A DNA stretch of 57,415 bases from Desmonostoc muscorum FACHB-395. GTDB taxonomy: Bacteria; Cyanobacteriota; Cyanobacteriia; Cyanobacteriales; Nostocaceae. The notes beneath the pieces were generated by a model, which was given only the letters and a program-made list of their open reading frames with translations, had not been told where the DNA came from and did not search any database. Where the stretch lies: assembly GCF_014698035.1 (NCBI RefSeq), contig NZ_JACJSF010000049.1, positions 1 to 57,415 of the forward strand, in the 5' to 3' direction. Below are positions 25,183-34,120 of this stretch, in pieces. Within the stretch, counting starts at the first letter, position 1. Every line of letters starts with the position of its first letter. Position numbers and translations under genes: made by a program.

Positions 25183-27126
25183 ATGGCTATTGACTTATCG
25201 GTTGAAGCGATCGCTGTTCGCGGTTTATATAAATATTATGGTCAGCTAGCGGCTGTCCGAGGTGTTGATTTCACTGTTAATCAGGGGGAAATGTTCGGGC
25301 TGATTGGCCCTGATGGTGCGGGTAAGACTAGCACTTTTCATGTTTTGAGTGGAGTGATGGCACCTTCGGCGGGAGAGGTGCAAATATTTGGTCAATCTGC
25401 ACGGGATACTCGTTTCAATATGGGCTATTTGACACAGCAATTTTCTCTGTATTTAGACTTGAGTATTGATGAAAATTTGCGCTACGCTGCGGGATTACGA
25501 CAAGTACCAAAGGAATTGTTACAGGCTCGCTGTAATAAATACTTACGGTTGATGAATTTAGAGAAATTTGGCGATCGCCTCGCGGGGCAACTTTCGGGTG
25601 GGATGAAACAGAAGCTGGCACTATGCTGTGCTTTGGTTTCCCAACCCCGGATTTTACTATTGGATGAACCTACTACAGGGATTGATCCAGTTTCCCGTCG
25701 CGAGTTTTGGGATACATTGGCGGCGCTATCTGCTGAAGGTATGACTATTGTTGTGGCTACACCCTATCTCGATGAAGCAGAGCGTTGTCATCGCATAGCT
25801 TTAATGTACAGTGGTCAAATTCAAGAGATTGGTAGCCCTGAAGCCTTGCGTTCCAGTTTAGGTCTACATCGCTTAGAAGTTTACACATCTAATTTAGAAT
25901 TAGCTGAACAAGTTTTATTGCAGAGTCAGACTAGTAATATTGTCGATGTGCAAACCTTTGGCGATCGTTTGGATGTTTTAGTAGAAGATGTAACCTTGGG
26001 GGAAACTCAAGTAAAAAAACTACTACAAAACTCCGTCAACGTTGAGTCTGCTGCACCCACCCTAGAAAATCTGTTTGTTACCCGTCTTAGACAACAAGGT
26101 TTAGCACCCTCATATTATTCCTTTCCTCGTTCTCGATTGAGGGAAATGGGGAGCAGGGGAGACAAAAAAGAGAAGGGAGATAAGAAAAAATATTCTACCT
26201 CATCTTCAAACCTTGCCATCTTCGCTCATAACCTCAACCGTGTCTTTGGAAATTTTCAAGCAGTCAAAAGTGTCAATATCGAAGTACGTTATGGCGAAAT
26301 CTTTGGACTTTTAGGCGCTAACGGTGCGGGGAAAACCACCACGATTAAAATGCTGTGTGGGTTGTTAGCAGCCAGTGGCGGTAAAATTGCCCTTGGTGGT
26401 GAAACGGGTAACTTACGCAGTGCGGAACTCCGCCAACGTATAGGTTACATGAGTCAGAAATTCACCCTTTACGATGACCTCACAATTCTAGAAAACCTAG
26501 AATTTTATAGTGGTGTTTACGGCATTCCTCCCAAACTCAGACGTGAGAAAATTAATTGGGTAATTGCTACCTGTGGGTTAGAAGGACAGGAAAATATGAT
26601 CACCGGACAGCTACCCGGTGGCTGGAAGCAAAGGGTAGCCTTTGGTGCTTGTGTAATGCACGAACCAGATATTTTATTTCTAGATGAGCCAACTTCTGGG
26701 GTTGATCCGTTGGCTCGTCGTCAATTTTGGAAGTTGATTAATGACTTTGCTCGTAACGGTACAGCTATTTTAGTTACAACTCATTATTTAGAAGAAGCAG
26801 AACAATGTAACCGCATGAGTTTTATGGTAGCTGGAGAAACCGTTGCTGAAGGTTCACCCAGTCAGATTAAAGCCTCCCAACCTGGACAACTTATAGAAAT
26901 TAATGTCCAACAAAACCAAGCCGCATCGGACTTGCTCAAACAGCATCTTGAGCCTTGGCGAGTGGCAATTTTTGCCAATAATTTACATATTGTGCTTGAT
27001 CATCCTGATGAGGAAGTTCCCCAACTGCTGCAATTGCTAGAGTCTCAGGATTTCACAGTTCAGTCTTTGCGTCCGATTCCCTTCTCTTTAGAAGATGCCT
27101 TTATTGGTATAGTCCAGCGAAGTTAA
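25183..27126 (+). CDS. Double ABC ATPase (RbbA-like) of the exporter
   Basis: Two nucleotide-binding domains lie on one 647-residue chain. NBD1 has Walker A GPDGAGKTS, signature QLSGGMKQK and Walker B ILLLDEPTTGID. NBD2 has GANGAGKTT, an altered signature QLPGGWKQR and ILFLDEPTSGVD. A charged, low-complexity linker (about residues 315-335) separates them. The arrangement matches the RbbA-like ATPases paired with two ABC-2 permeases and an adaptor protein. It lacks a C-terminal permease domain, so the two following genes supply the membrane part. Confidence 0.9.
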   Translation: MAIDLSVEAIAVRGLYKYYGQLAAVRGVDFTVNQGEMFGLIGPDGAGKTSTFHVLSGVMAPSAGEVQIFGQSARDTRFNMGYLTQQFSLYLDLSIDENLRYAAGLRQVPKELLQARCNKYLRLMNLEKFGDRLAGQLSGGMKQKLALCCALVSQPRILLLDEPTTGIDPVSRREFWDTLAALSAEGMTIVVATPYLDEAERCHRIALMYSGQIQEIGSPEALRSSLGLHRLEVYTSNLELAEQVLLQSQTSNIVDVQTFGDRLDVLVEDVTLGETQVKKLLQNSVNVESAAPTLENLFVTRLRQQGLAPSYYSFPRSRLREMGSRGDKKEKGDKKKYSTSSSNLAIFAHNLNRVFGNFQAVKSVNIEVRYGEIFGLLGANGAGKTTTIKMLCGLLAASGGKIALGGETGNLRSAELRQRIGYMSQKFTLYDDLTILENLEFYSGVYGIPPKLRREKINWVIATCGLEGQENMITGQLPGGWKQRVAFGACVMHEPDILFLDEPTSGVDPLARRQFWKLINDFARNGTAILVTTHYLEEAEQCNRMSFMVAGETVAEGSPSQIKASQPGQLIEINVQQNQAASDLLKQHLEPWRVAIFANNLHIVLDHPDEEVPQLLQLLESQDFTVQSLRPIPFSLEDAFIGIVQRS

Positions 27127-27190
27127 TAAGAGGTAGAGGACAGAGGAAGAAAACTTCCCAATCCCAATCTCCAGTCCCCAATCTTGGTAT

Positions 27191-28297
27191 ATGCAAAAAA
27201 TTATTGCCCAGTGCCAAAAAGAATTAGCCCAGTTTCGCCGCGATCGCTTGACGTTGGCGTTAGCATTTTTATTACCGATGATCACTTTGCTAATTTATGG
27301 GTTTGCACTCCGCTTAGAAAGCTCTAATATCCCTTTGATTGTGCAAGATTTTGACCGGACAAATCTTAGTAGTATTTACATTGAGCGTTTATATGCTACT
27401 AACCAATTTGTGCCAACACAATGGACACAAGCAGACTCAGTAAGTAATGCTATTGACCGTGGTATTGCCAAAGCTGCCGTCATTATTCCCCCCAAATTTA
27501 GCCGCGATATTCAAGCTCATAAAAGTACCATAGTCCAGATATTAATTGATGCTACAGATGTTAATAATGCCCGTGTGATTAGAAACGGCATTCAAAATGT
27601 GACTAACTTTTTTATTCAAGAGCAAGGATTAGTCACTTTAACCAATATTATTAAACCGCAAATCCGCATCTGGTTTAATCCCGGTCGTTTAGAATCACTA
27701 TTTTTTGTGCCAGGAGTTTATGGTGTAGTGTTGTGGATTTATCCGTCTTTATTGGCTGCGATCGCAATGGTACGCGAAAAAGAAAGAGGTACAATTATCC
27801 AAGCCTATGCTTCTAGTATTAGTGCAGTTGAGTTTCTTTTAGGCAAAGGATTAGCTTACCTGCTAATTGCAATTACAGAAGCAGTATTAGTGATAGTGAT
27901 AGCATCACTAATCTTTCAAATCTATCTAGTCGGAGACATCATCAATCTATCACTAGGAACTCTACTATTTCTTATAGATAGTGTGTTATTTGGTCTACTT
28001 TTGGGAATACGTAGCAGTGATCAAAACTCTGCCGTTCAAGGAGTTTCTTTAATAGGGTTTGTTACATCATTAATGCTCTCTGGTTTTATTTATCCTCTCA
28101 GTAATATCCCTTTCCCCATCTCACTCGTATCTAACATTATTCCTGCACGCTACTACATGGAAATTACCCGTGATGCATTTGTACGAGGAATTGGTTGGCG
28201 AGGAACTTGGTTTAGCTTATTAATGCTAGCTATATTTGGATTAATATTATTTAGAATTTGCCACAATATGTTGAAAAGAATGCAACTACCACAGTAG
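27191..28297 (+). CDS. ABC-2 type permease 1 of the exporter
   Basis: The 368-residue ABC-2 permease has one N-terminal membrane segment (TLALAFLLPMITLLIYGFAL), a large extracytoplasmic domain of about 140 residues, and five C-terminal helices including the conserved SLIGFVTSLMLSGFIYPLSNIP region. It resembles YhhJ-type subunits. It lies 64 bases after the ATPase gene. It likely pairs with the next permease as a heterodimer, because the ATPase is itself a fused double subunit. Confidence 0.88.
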   Translation: MQKIIAQCQKELAQFRRDRLTLALAFLLPMITLLIYGFALRLESSNIPLIVQDFDRTNLSSIYIERLYATNQFVPTQWTQADSVSNAIDRGIAKAAVIIPPKFSRDIQAHKSTIVQILIDATDVNNARVIRNGIQNVTNFFIQEQGLVTLTNIIKPQIRIWFNPGRLESLFFVPGVYGVVLWIYPSLLAAIAMVREKERGTIIQAYASSISAVEFLLGKGLAYLLIAITEAVLVIVIASLIFQIYLVGDIINLSLGTLLFLIDSVLFGLLLGIRSSDQNSAVQGVSLIGFVTSLMLSGFIYPLSNIPFPISLVSNIIPARYYMEITRDAFVRGIGWRGTWFSLLMLAIFGLILFRICHNMLKRMQLPQ

Positions 28298-28447
28298 AAA
28301 ACATAGGGTGTATTAAAGTATAAAGTAGCACTTAACACCATCACCATAGGGTTGATTATGGCTAATTTTTACTCTTTAACGCTTAAATCTTGACATTGGC
28401 ATAATACATCATACTCAGATATCAATGGTTAATTATCTTACAAAAAT

Positions 28448-29569
28448 ATGAAATTTCTCCTCAGAATATTTGACAATATATTTTGGACTTTAGTCAATAA
28501 AGAAATTAGTCAAATTCGGCGTAATCGTGCCTTAATGGTTATGCTGATTATTCCGCCAACCTTACAGCTAATCTTATATGGATTTGTTCTCAATCCGGAT
28601 GTTAAACACTTAAAATTAGGTGTTGTTGACTATGCTAATGTAACCGAAAGCTGGGAACTATTGCAGGCTATCACAGCAAATCATACCTTTGATTTAGAAT
28701 CTGTATTAATTAGTGAAAAAGAGTTAAGCAATCAGGTAGAAGAAGGAAAACTAGATGTAGGTTTAATCATCCCGCCAGATTTCTACCGTAATTTAGCAAC
28801 AAAATCAGCACCAATACAAATATTTATTGATGGAGTTAATGCCAACACAGCTGGTATTGCCAAGGGCTATATCAATCAAATTATCCAAAAATATAATCGT
28901 CAACGAGTTAGTTATCAAACTAATCTCCCAGTCATACCTCAAATTGTTTTTCTTTACAATCCAGGGCTTACAAGTAGTTGGTTTTTTGTCCCAGGAGTGA
29001 TGGGTTTAGTGATGACATTAATATCCACCTCTGTTTCTGCAATTACAGTTGTTAAGGAAAAAGATGTCGGGACTCTTGAACAGTTACTCATGACTCCGGC
29101 GGCGAATTGGGAAATATTACTAGCTAAGATATTTCCATTAAGTGTCTTATTAATGGGAGATATTTTATTGGCTCTGAGTTTAGGCAGAATAGTATTTAAT
29201 GTTCCCTTTAATGGCAATTTTTGGCTATTTTTGGTGGCATCTGGGTTGTATGTATTAGTAGGAATTAGTTTAGGAATTTTGCTAGCTACTGTCTCGCGTT
29301 CACAACAACAAGTAGTTCTAATTTCCTTTTTTATTAATATACCACTTATTCAAACATCAGGAGCGATCGCCCCTATTGAAGCCATGCCCCCTTTGTTTCA
29401 ATTTCTATCTTTATTAAATCCCCTCCGGCATTATATATTTATTGTGCGTGGTATTTTATTAAAAGGTGTTGGTTTGGATGTAATTGGGCTCAATATTTTA
29501 GCTTTAATAGGGTTTGTATTAGTTTTTCTAACTGTTGGTATCAGCAAGTTTCGCCGCCAGTTGCTTTAA
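28448..29569 (+). CDS. ABC-2 type permease 2 of the exporter
   Basis: The product has 373 residues with the same layout as permease 1: RNRALMVMLIIPPTLQLILYGFVLN as first helix (about residues 27-48), a periplasmic domain, then helices with the conserved SSWFFVPGVMGLVMTLIS and ISFFINIPLIQTSGAIAPIE segments. The two permeases are paralogous but divergent. This is the last gene of the biosynthetic and export block; the next gene is convergent and belongs to a different (methyltransferase) module. Confidence 0.88.
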   Translation: MKFLLRIFDNIFWTLVNKEISQIRRNRALMVMLIIPPTLQLILYGFVLNPDVKHLKLGVVDYANVTESWELLQAITANHTFDLESVLISEKELSNQVEEGKLDVGLIIPPDFYRNLATKSAPIQIFIDGVNANTAGIAKGYINQIIQKYNRQRVSYQTNLPVIPQIVFLYNPGLTSSWFFVPGVMGLVMTLISTSVSAITVVKEKDVGTLEQLLMTPAANWEILLAKIFPLSVLLMGDILLALSLGRIVFNVPFNGNFWLFLVASGLYVLVGISLGILLATVSRSQQQVVLISFFINIPLIQTSGAIAPIEAMPPLFQFLSLLNPLRHYIFIVRGILLKGVGLDVIGLNILALIGFVLVFLTVGISKFRRQLL

Positions 29570-29622
29570 GTGGGCTAAACTTCCGGATTTATTACTTGTG
29601 AAAAATCCCGACAGAAGAATTC

Positions 29623-30639
29623 CTAGTCTAAATACAAATGGGATCGCAGAATGGTGTTGCAAGGTAGATGCCCAGGCTTGTACTTCAGTCCGTTGCGTCC
29701 CCCAACTCTCTCTAGTAGCAGTGGCGTTGGTTCGTTAGCCGTCAGAAATTGTTCTACCGCTTGCTGTTGTTTGGGAAGTAGTTGAGAATAGGTCATCATG
29801 GGAATGAGATGGGCGATCGCCTCGTACCAACCACTAGGTGTAGCTCCCGAAGGAAGGGCAACGTGAAAACCCTTGCTTGCAACCAAAACTAACCGCCGCC
29901 GCGCCTGGGGCAACCCAAAGTCAGCCATGTTGACCACGCTGTAGTTGACCGAGTACCCCTCTTGTTCCAAAGCATCCAGGATGATACTGAAACTCTGACT
30001 ATTGCTATAACGTGGGACATTTTCGAGAGTAAACACCCGTGGCTGTAACTGTCGGATGGCTTCTGCTACTGCGATCGCAGCACTCAGATCATCAGCCGTT
30101 TCAATGCCCTTACCCGCTTTAGCTGTGTGAGCTTGGCTGAAGTTGGCACATACTGGGGAGGCATGGAGGTAATTGGGGCGGCGAGGAAAACCTAGAAATC
30201 CTGACTGCGCTACTTCTTGAACTGTTAGCTGGATGACTCTACACCCATATTCCCTGAAATTGCGGTGATGGGTTTTGGCGATCGCCCTGCTCAAGTCTGG
30301 TTTTGTGGGGTCGAACTCCACCGCAATGACTGGACGAATACCAGCTTGAACCATCCCACCTTCTATTCCGCCGCCGCCTGCGAAAAGTAGTACAGCGATC
30401 GGGGCATCATCTGGCAGGACTGGTTTTATTTTTGTGTTATCAAAATTTTTGCAGACATCTAATTTTGGTGATGTCTTTTTCGATTTCGCTCTTTTGATAA
30501 AGGTTGACCCATCAAGTAACTTTTTAGTTTTGAGGTACGGATATAAACATCCAACCGATTCGCATTGTGAGCCTTTAACCCCTTTCTCTAAGAATTTTTT
30601 GGGTATTGCAGATAACTCAGCTATTACGGATTTAGTCAT
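29623..30639 (-). CDS. DNA (cytosine-5-)-methyltransferase, C-terminally shortened
   Basis: Motif I is LLFAGGGGIEGGMVQAG, motif IV with the catalytic Cys is HASPVCANFSQAH, motif VI is FTLENVPR and motif VIII is GLPQARRRLVLV. The N-terminal 80 residues form a Lys-rich extension. The 338-residue protein stops at PCNTILRSHLYLD, where family members normally continue into the late motifs IX-X, so it is probably truncated or altered at its 3' end next to the exporter genes. Its ATG overlaps the ASCH gene stop (ATGA). It likely methylates DNA in a plasmid or phage-type modification module; the specificity is unknown. Confidence 0.8.
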   Translation of the reverse strand: MTKSVIAELSAIPKKFLEKGVKGSQCESVGCLYPYLKTKKLLDGSTFIKRAKSKKTSPKLDVCKNFDNTKIKPVLPDDAPIAVLLFAGGGGIEGGMVQAGIRPVIAVEFDPTKPDLSRAIAKTHHRNFREYGCRVIQLTVQEVAQSGFLGFPRRPNYLHASPVCANFSQAHTAKAGKGIETADDLSAAIAVAEAIRQLQPRVFTLENVPRYSNSQSFSIILDALEQEGYSVNYSVVNMADFGLPQARRRLVLVASKGFHVALPSGATPSGWYEAIAHLIPMMTYSQLLPKQQQAVEQFLTANEPTPLLLERVGGRNGLKYKPGHLPCNTILRSHLYLD

Positions 30640-31028
30640 GCAGCCACCTCCATGACCAAATCATCCGGCACTTCAAAAATTCCCAACCGCCCAATGTAAG
30701 GAATCGGTGTAATCTCGCGCGGATTCTCCCGCTTCCAGTGGTATTGCTCAGGCATCCCCCAACCAGACGCAACTTGTGAAAACTTGCAATCAACTACTGT
30801 GACAATACCGATGACTTGACCGCGACGTAGAGAGATTAGTTCTGGAATTTCTACCCCCATCCCTTGGCAAAATTCTCTCGCTAGCTGATACTCTTTTTTG
30901 GTACAAGTTTTTGCGGCGTGAATCAGAATGTCGCCGCGATAATGAATGGGCCAACCAGGGTTTTCAATATTTTTTAGAGCATAAATTATCGCCCATGCCC
31001 AAGGTTGCCTGACTGAAAGTGCTTTCAT
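30636..31028 (-). CDS. ASCH-domain protein, copy 1
   Basis: This is a single-domain protein of 130 residues: MKALSVRQPWAWAIIYALK, YRGDILIHAAKTCTKKEY, RRGQVIGIVTVVDC and a C-terminal IGRLGIFEVPDDLV. ASCH domains share the PUA/EVE fold and bind RNA or modified nucleic acid; some have nucleoside hydrolase activity. The gene overlaps the cytosine methyltransferase by ATGA, and the same pair recurs at 45.0-46.1 kb. This suggests a functional link between base modification and recognition. Confidence 0.85.
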   Translation of the reverse strand: MKALSVRQPWAWAIIYALKNIENPGWPIHYRGDILIHAAKTCTKKEYQLAREFCQGMGVEIPELISLRRGQVIGIVTVVDCKFSQVASGWGMPEQYHWKRENPREITPIPYIGRLGIFEVPDDLVMEVAA

Positions 31029-31033
31029 GGGTT

Positions 31034-31414
31034 TTAAAACTCCAGCAATTGAATGTATGCGTCTAATGCCGCGATCGCTGGATGTGGATGTGGCTGTGAA
31101 CGCAGTCCGTTGCAGATTGTGGCGATAGTCCCAAGTTCTGTAAAGTTGAAGCTGATACTGGACTGTCGAGCCGCGCAGTGCTGAATAATCGTCAGTAACA
31201 CAAAATTCAACAATTGAATTGTAAGATCACGTCGATTGGCTAAATGTGTTTCTAAGTTCTCAGTAATAATTTGGCGACTAGCAGTAAGAGAATTGCACTT
31301 TTCAACATCTGGTAAAATTCGGAGCTTGAACTTGTAATCGCGCTCAGTAGATAAACATTCATCAGGGGCAAGAGTTGCCCATTTATGGAAGAGTTGTTGG
31401 ATAGTTGTACTCAT
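31034..31414 (-). CDS. Unrecognised protein upstream of ASCH copy 1
   Basis: The product has about 126 residues starting MSTTIQQLFHKWATLAPDEC (ATG at 31414; a TTG at 31441 would add nine). It is mostly helical with no membrane segment, and it ends HPAIAALDAYIQLLEF just 5 bases before the ASCH start. A degraded tail of the same protein (ASDAYVQSLEF) precedes the second ASCH gene at 46124, so it belonged to both modules. The function is unknown. Confidence 0.6.
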   Translation of the reverse strand: MSTTIQQLFHKWATLAPDECLSTERDYKFKLRILPDVEKCNSLTASRQIITENLETHLANRRDLTIQLLNFVLLTIIQHCAARQSSISFNFTELGTIATICNGLRSQPHPHPAIAALDAYIQLLEF

Positions 31415-31465
31415 AAAGTCTGTAATTGTGAGTTTCTGCAAGAATAGAAAGAAGAAGGAGGGATT

Positions 31466-31835
31466 ATGACAAACGCTTTTCCACCGGAAGATATCAGTGC
31501 AAGGTTTGATAATATTGATACTCGTTTAGAAGAGATAGGTGACGAACTGGAAATGCTATAGGACAGTACAAAATGCTAACAGGCGGGAAACAAGGGGTAA
31601 CTCCCAAACCATAGCAAGGTTGGAGCGTACCATTAGGGAACTGGCTGACATTGCACGCCTCCATCAGGAAGGATTACGCGCTGCTCAAAGAGATGCTGAA
31701 CGTGATCGTCAAACCATAAGGGAAAATGAAATTCAAGCTGACCGCGATCGAGAAGTTTTGCTTGCTTCCTTGCTTCAAGCTGAACGCGATCGCCAAACCT
31801 TCCAAGAAGAAATCCGCAGAATTTGGGAGTATTGA
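31466..31835 (+). pseudogene. Coiled-coil protein split by a frameshift
   Basis: A strong ribosome site (GAAGGAGG) precedes the ATG at 31466, which encodes FPPEDISARFDNIDTRLEEI and stops at 31558. The other phase, open from 31539, continues with an Arg/Glu-rich coiled coil (NSQTIARLERTIRELADIAR, later EEIRRIWEY at the end). Such small coiled-coil proteins ending in an IRRIWEY-like tail are common in Nostocales. A single indel near 31550 would join them. It may be a real pseudogene or a sequencing error. Confidence 0.5.
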
Positions 31836-31886
31836 CGTGACCGAAATGGCGGCAGTAGCACACCAAATTAATTAACTTCATATCGC

Positions 31887-32705
31887 TTACCTGGCCAAGT
31901 TCAAAAATTTCGATGTGGATAAATCGCACAACATGGTTGCAGTGCCGAGCTTACCGTAAAGGCGGTTTTTCTCAACAATCAACTCGATAGTGCGATCGCT
32001 TGGGTCTTTGCTGTAGACAGCATCCCGGTAAAGCATGATTAACTGGTCACAAACCTCAAAAATTTCACCAGAGTTGCGAAGTAAATGACGATTGGGGCGT
32101 TTATCAGCAGTAGTTTGATTGCCCCGATTAATTTGACAGCCCAAGAAAACAGGGATTTTGTGAGACTTGGCAATATCCCGAATCTGGCGGGTAATCTTGC
32201 CGACTTCAAAGGCCATGTTCCCACCGGACTCCAGAGGAATCTGTTGCAAGTAATCAATAAACACAGCACCAATAGAACCACCAAATTCGGCAATGGCACG
32301 GCGCACTGCACTTGCAATCATTGCGGTTGTAGGGGAGGAATGCTCATAGACTTTCCAAGGCAGTTCCACCATCTGTCCTATGCCTTGTGCTATTTGCTCC
32401 CAATAGCATTGAGTATTGGTTTGAATCATAGAAGCGTCTACGCCAGTGATTCGGGCTAGCATTCGGGCATTGAGTTGATTCTTGTCCATTTCTGGAGTAA
32501 CGTACAGAACTGGCTTTCCAAGTTTGGTCATGATTTCGTAAGCGTAAGAAATCATAAAATGGGTTTTCCCCATGTGCGACTCAGCAGCCACTACAACTAA
32601 GCTGCTAGGATAAATGCCACCGGTGATATTTTCGAGGTCGTACCAACCAACTTTGTCGCCTGCCATATTCCCCATCTCCAGCTTTTGAAAAAGTTCAATA
32701 CCCAT
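31887..32705 (-). CDS. DnaB-like helicase domain protein (RecA-fold core)
   Basis: The 272-residue protein is the C-terminal ATPase half of a DnaB-like helicase. It has a divergent Walker A (VVVAAESHMGKTHF), Walker B AVFIDYLQQIP, the conserved VFLGCQINRG and a SGEIFEVCDQLIMLYRD sensor region. The N-terminal primase-interacting domain is absent. Its ATG joins directly to remnants of an adenine methyltransferase, so the present start may be created by a fusion. Either it is a short plasmid or phage helicase, or it is a truncated one. Confidence 0.7.
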   Translation of the reverse strand: MGIELFQKLEMGNMAGDKVGWYDLENITGGIYPSSLVVVAAESHMGKTHFMISYAYEIMTKLGKPVLYVTPEMDKNQLNARMLARITGVDASMIQTNTQCYWEQIAQGIGQMVELPWKVYEHSSPTTAMIASAVRRAIAEFGGSIGAVFIDYLQQIPLESGGNMAFEVGKITRQIRDIAKSHKIPVFLGCQINRGNQTTADKRPNRHLLRNSGEIFEVCDQLIMLYRDAVYSKDPSDRTIELIVEKNRLYGKLGTATMLCDLSTSKFLNLAR

Positions 32706-32960
32706 GTCTTATCTGTTGCCCAGCGTTTACCTTTCTATCCTTGCGAAAACAGTAACGGGGCATGATTAGTACAAGTGACGGCGGATATTCTTCGAGGAAT
32801 GCAGCACGGTCATCACAGGGTTCTAAAAAGCTGGTTAGTAAAAATGCAGCGACACCTACACGCGCTTTCTGGTAGGCATTCTTGATGATGGGTGCAGCAA
32901 ATTCCGCGTATGGTGGGTTGGTGCAGATCCAGCCTATGACGCAATAACTCAGTAGTAAAC
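32697..32960 (-). pseudogene. Remnant of an N6-adenine DNA methyltransferase
   Basis: The reverse strand reads GWICTNPPYAEFAAPIIKNA, containing the NPPY catalytic motif, then FLEPCDDRAAFLEEYPPSLV and MPRYCFRKDRK. A phase change then yields GKRWATDKTW, the expected continuation in phage-type adenine methyltransferases. Both ends are missing and there is a frameshift, so it is a decayed fragment. It suggests this module once held both cytosine and adenine methyltransferases. Confidence 0.6.
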
Positions 32961-33116
32961 CACGATGGAGACTCGTAAAAGTTTAGTGGATGCCTACCAA
33001 CAGTTTCTCCTGTAGATTTAGGAGAGTACAGAGGAGATTGCAGATTGTTACTTTTATGACCACAAGCGATATCATTTGTGTATAGTGTTATACGCTCACT
33101 AGAAATCGGGAGTGCA

Positions 33117-33575
33117 ATGAAGCTTCAGCAACTAGCAATGGTCAGTGCAGTATTCGTTTTGGCATCTGTACCAAAAATTGGGCTTGCAGATGAAGTGTGG
33201 AATAGCAGCTATGGCAGGGTGGTCTATCAAAGCGAACGTGGTAAAACTGCTATATGGACTTATCCAGGAGGAACTATCTTCATTGAAGGGCTAGCTGGAA
33301 TAACGAGCAATCGTGGAATTTATCACGGCTATTGGGTTGGTAAATCCAATGTCAAATGTGACACGTCAAGAGAAGATGGATCAGGCAAATTGAGCAACAC
33401 ATGGGGACGATTTTCAATCCGCTTTCAGGTTCCGAATTTTCCCATGCCCTGGGAAGCAAGATGGAGCTATTGCGAAGGCGAACCTACTTTCTCTTGGAAC
33501 GGAACCCCGCTAAAACAAGCTTCAGTTCAAAGAAGAAAGTTTCTGACTTTCGTGGCTAAAATCCCCCAAACCTGA
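33117..33575 (+). CDS. Secreted protein of unknown function
   Basis: This start gives a clear signal peptide, KLQQLAMVSAVFVLASV, with likely cleavage after GLA at residue 24; a GTG at 33078 would add residues before it. The mature part (about 128 residues) is rich in Trp, Gly and aromatics (FIEGLAGITSNRGIYHGYWV) with two Cys. I recognise no family with certainty. It is probably a small periplasmic or extracellular beta-protein. The gene is convergent with the next one, with only 2 bases between stops. Confidence 0.65.
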   Translation: MKLQQLAMVSAVFVLASVPKIGLADEVWNSSYGRVVYQSERGKTAIWTYPGGTIFIEGLAGITSNRGIYHGYWVGKSNVKCDTSREDGSGKLSNTWGRFSIRFQVPNFPMPWEARWSYCEGEPTFSWNGTPLKQASVQRRKFLTFVAKIPQT

Positions 33576-33577
33576 CT

Positions 33578-34093
33578 TCAACCCTTTGAGTTAATGGACT
33601 TAGGTTTCGAGGCTTGCTTGGCGTATTCTTCTATCAGGGAAGCATAGTCTTCTTCTTTGGGCAGGGTCTCGAAGCTATGAACCGCAGAGGTCGTAGCCCA
33701 TAGCAGCTTTTCCCTCGTCCAAGTTTCGATGAAAGGCGTGAACGATGAAACATCGTCCAGCATCGTCGCACGAAGGTTAACGAACTCGTCCATTCCTTCC
33801 GGGCGAGTAAACATCCAACTCATGCAGTGTGGGCAGAAGTAATGGCGAGTCGCGCCATGCAAACCGCCGATGGTCGGCTGACCTTTGTGAATTGAGAACC
33901 CAACGCTTGGAATCGCAACGCTTAAAGAAAAAGCGCTGGCAGTCATTCGCTGGCAACCTGTGCAGTGGCAAGCCATCGTCAGCAGAGGCGGGGCACTCAC
34001 CTGAAAGCGTATCTGTCCACAACGACATCCGCCTGACCAGGGCAAATTCCAGTCGTTCACGATCTGCCGCCTCCGTTCTCTATTTATCTTCAT
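33578..34093 (-). CDS. GFA-family (glutathione-dependent formaldehyde-activating-like) zinc protein
   Basis: The zinc motifs of the GFA/CENP-V fold are complete: GGCRCGQIRF, CHCTGCQRMTASAFSLS and FCPHCMSWMF. The length of 171 residues is typical. Members bind structural and catalytic zinc; a few activate formaldehyde via glutathione, but for most the substrate is unknown. No neighbouring formaldehyde genes are seen, so the specific reaction is not supported. Confidence 0.85.
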   Translation of the reverse strand: MKINRERRRQIVNDWNLPWSGGCRCGQIRFQVSAPPLLTMACHCTGCQRMTASAFSLSVAIPSVGFSIHKGQPTIGGLHGATRHYFCPHCMSWMFTRPEGMDEFVNLRATMLDDVSSFTPFIETWTREKLLWATTSAVHSFETLPKEEDYASLIEEYAKQASKPKSINSKG

Positions 34094-34120
34094 TTTTAAC
34101 TAACAATAATATTTTATGAA

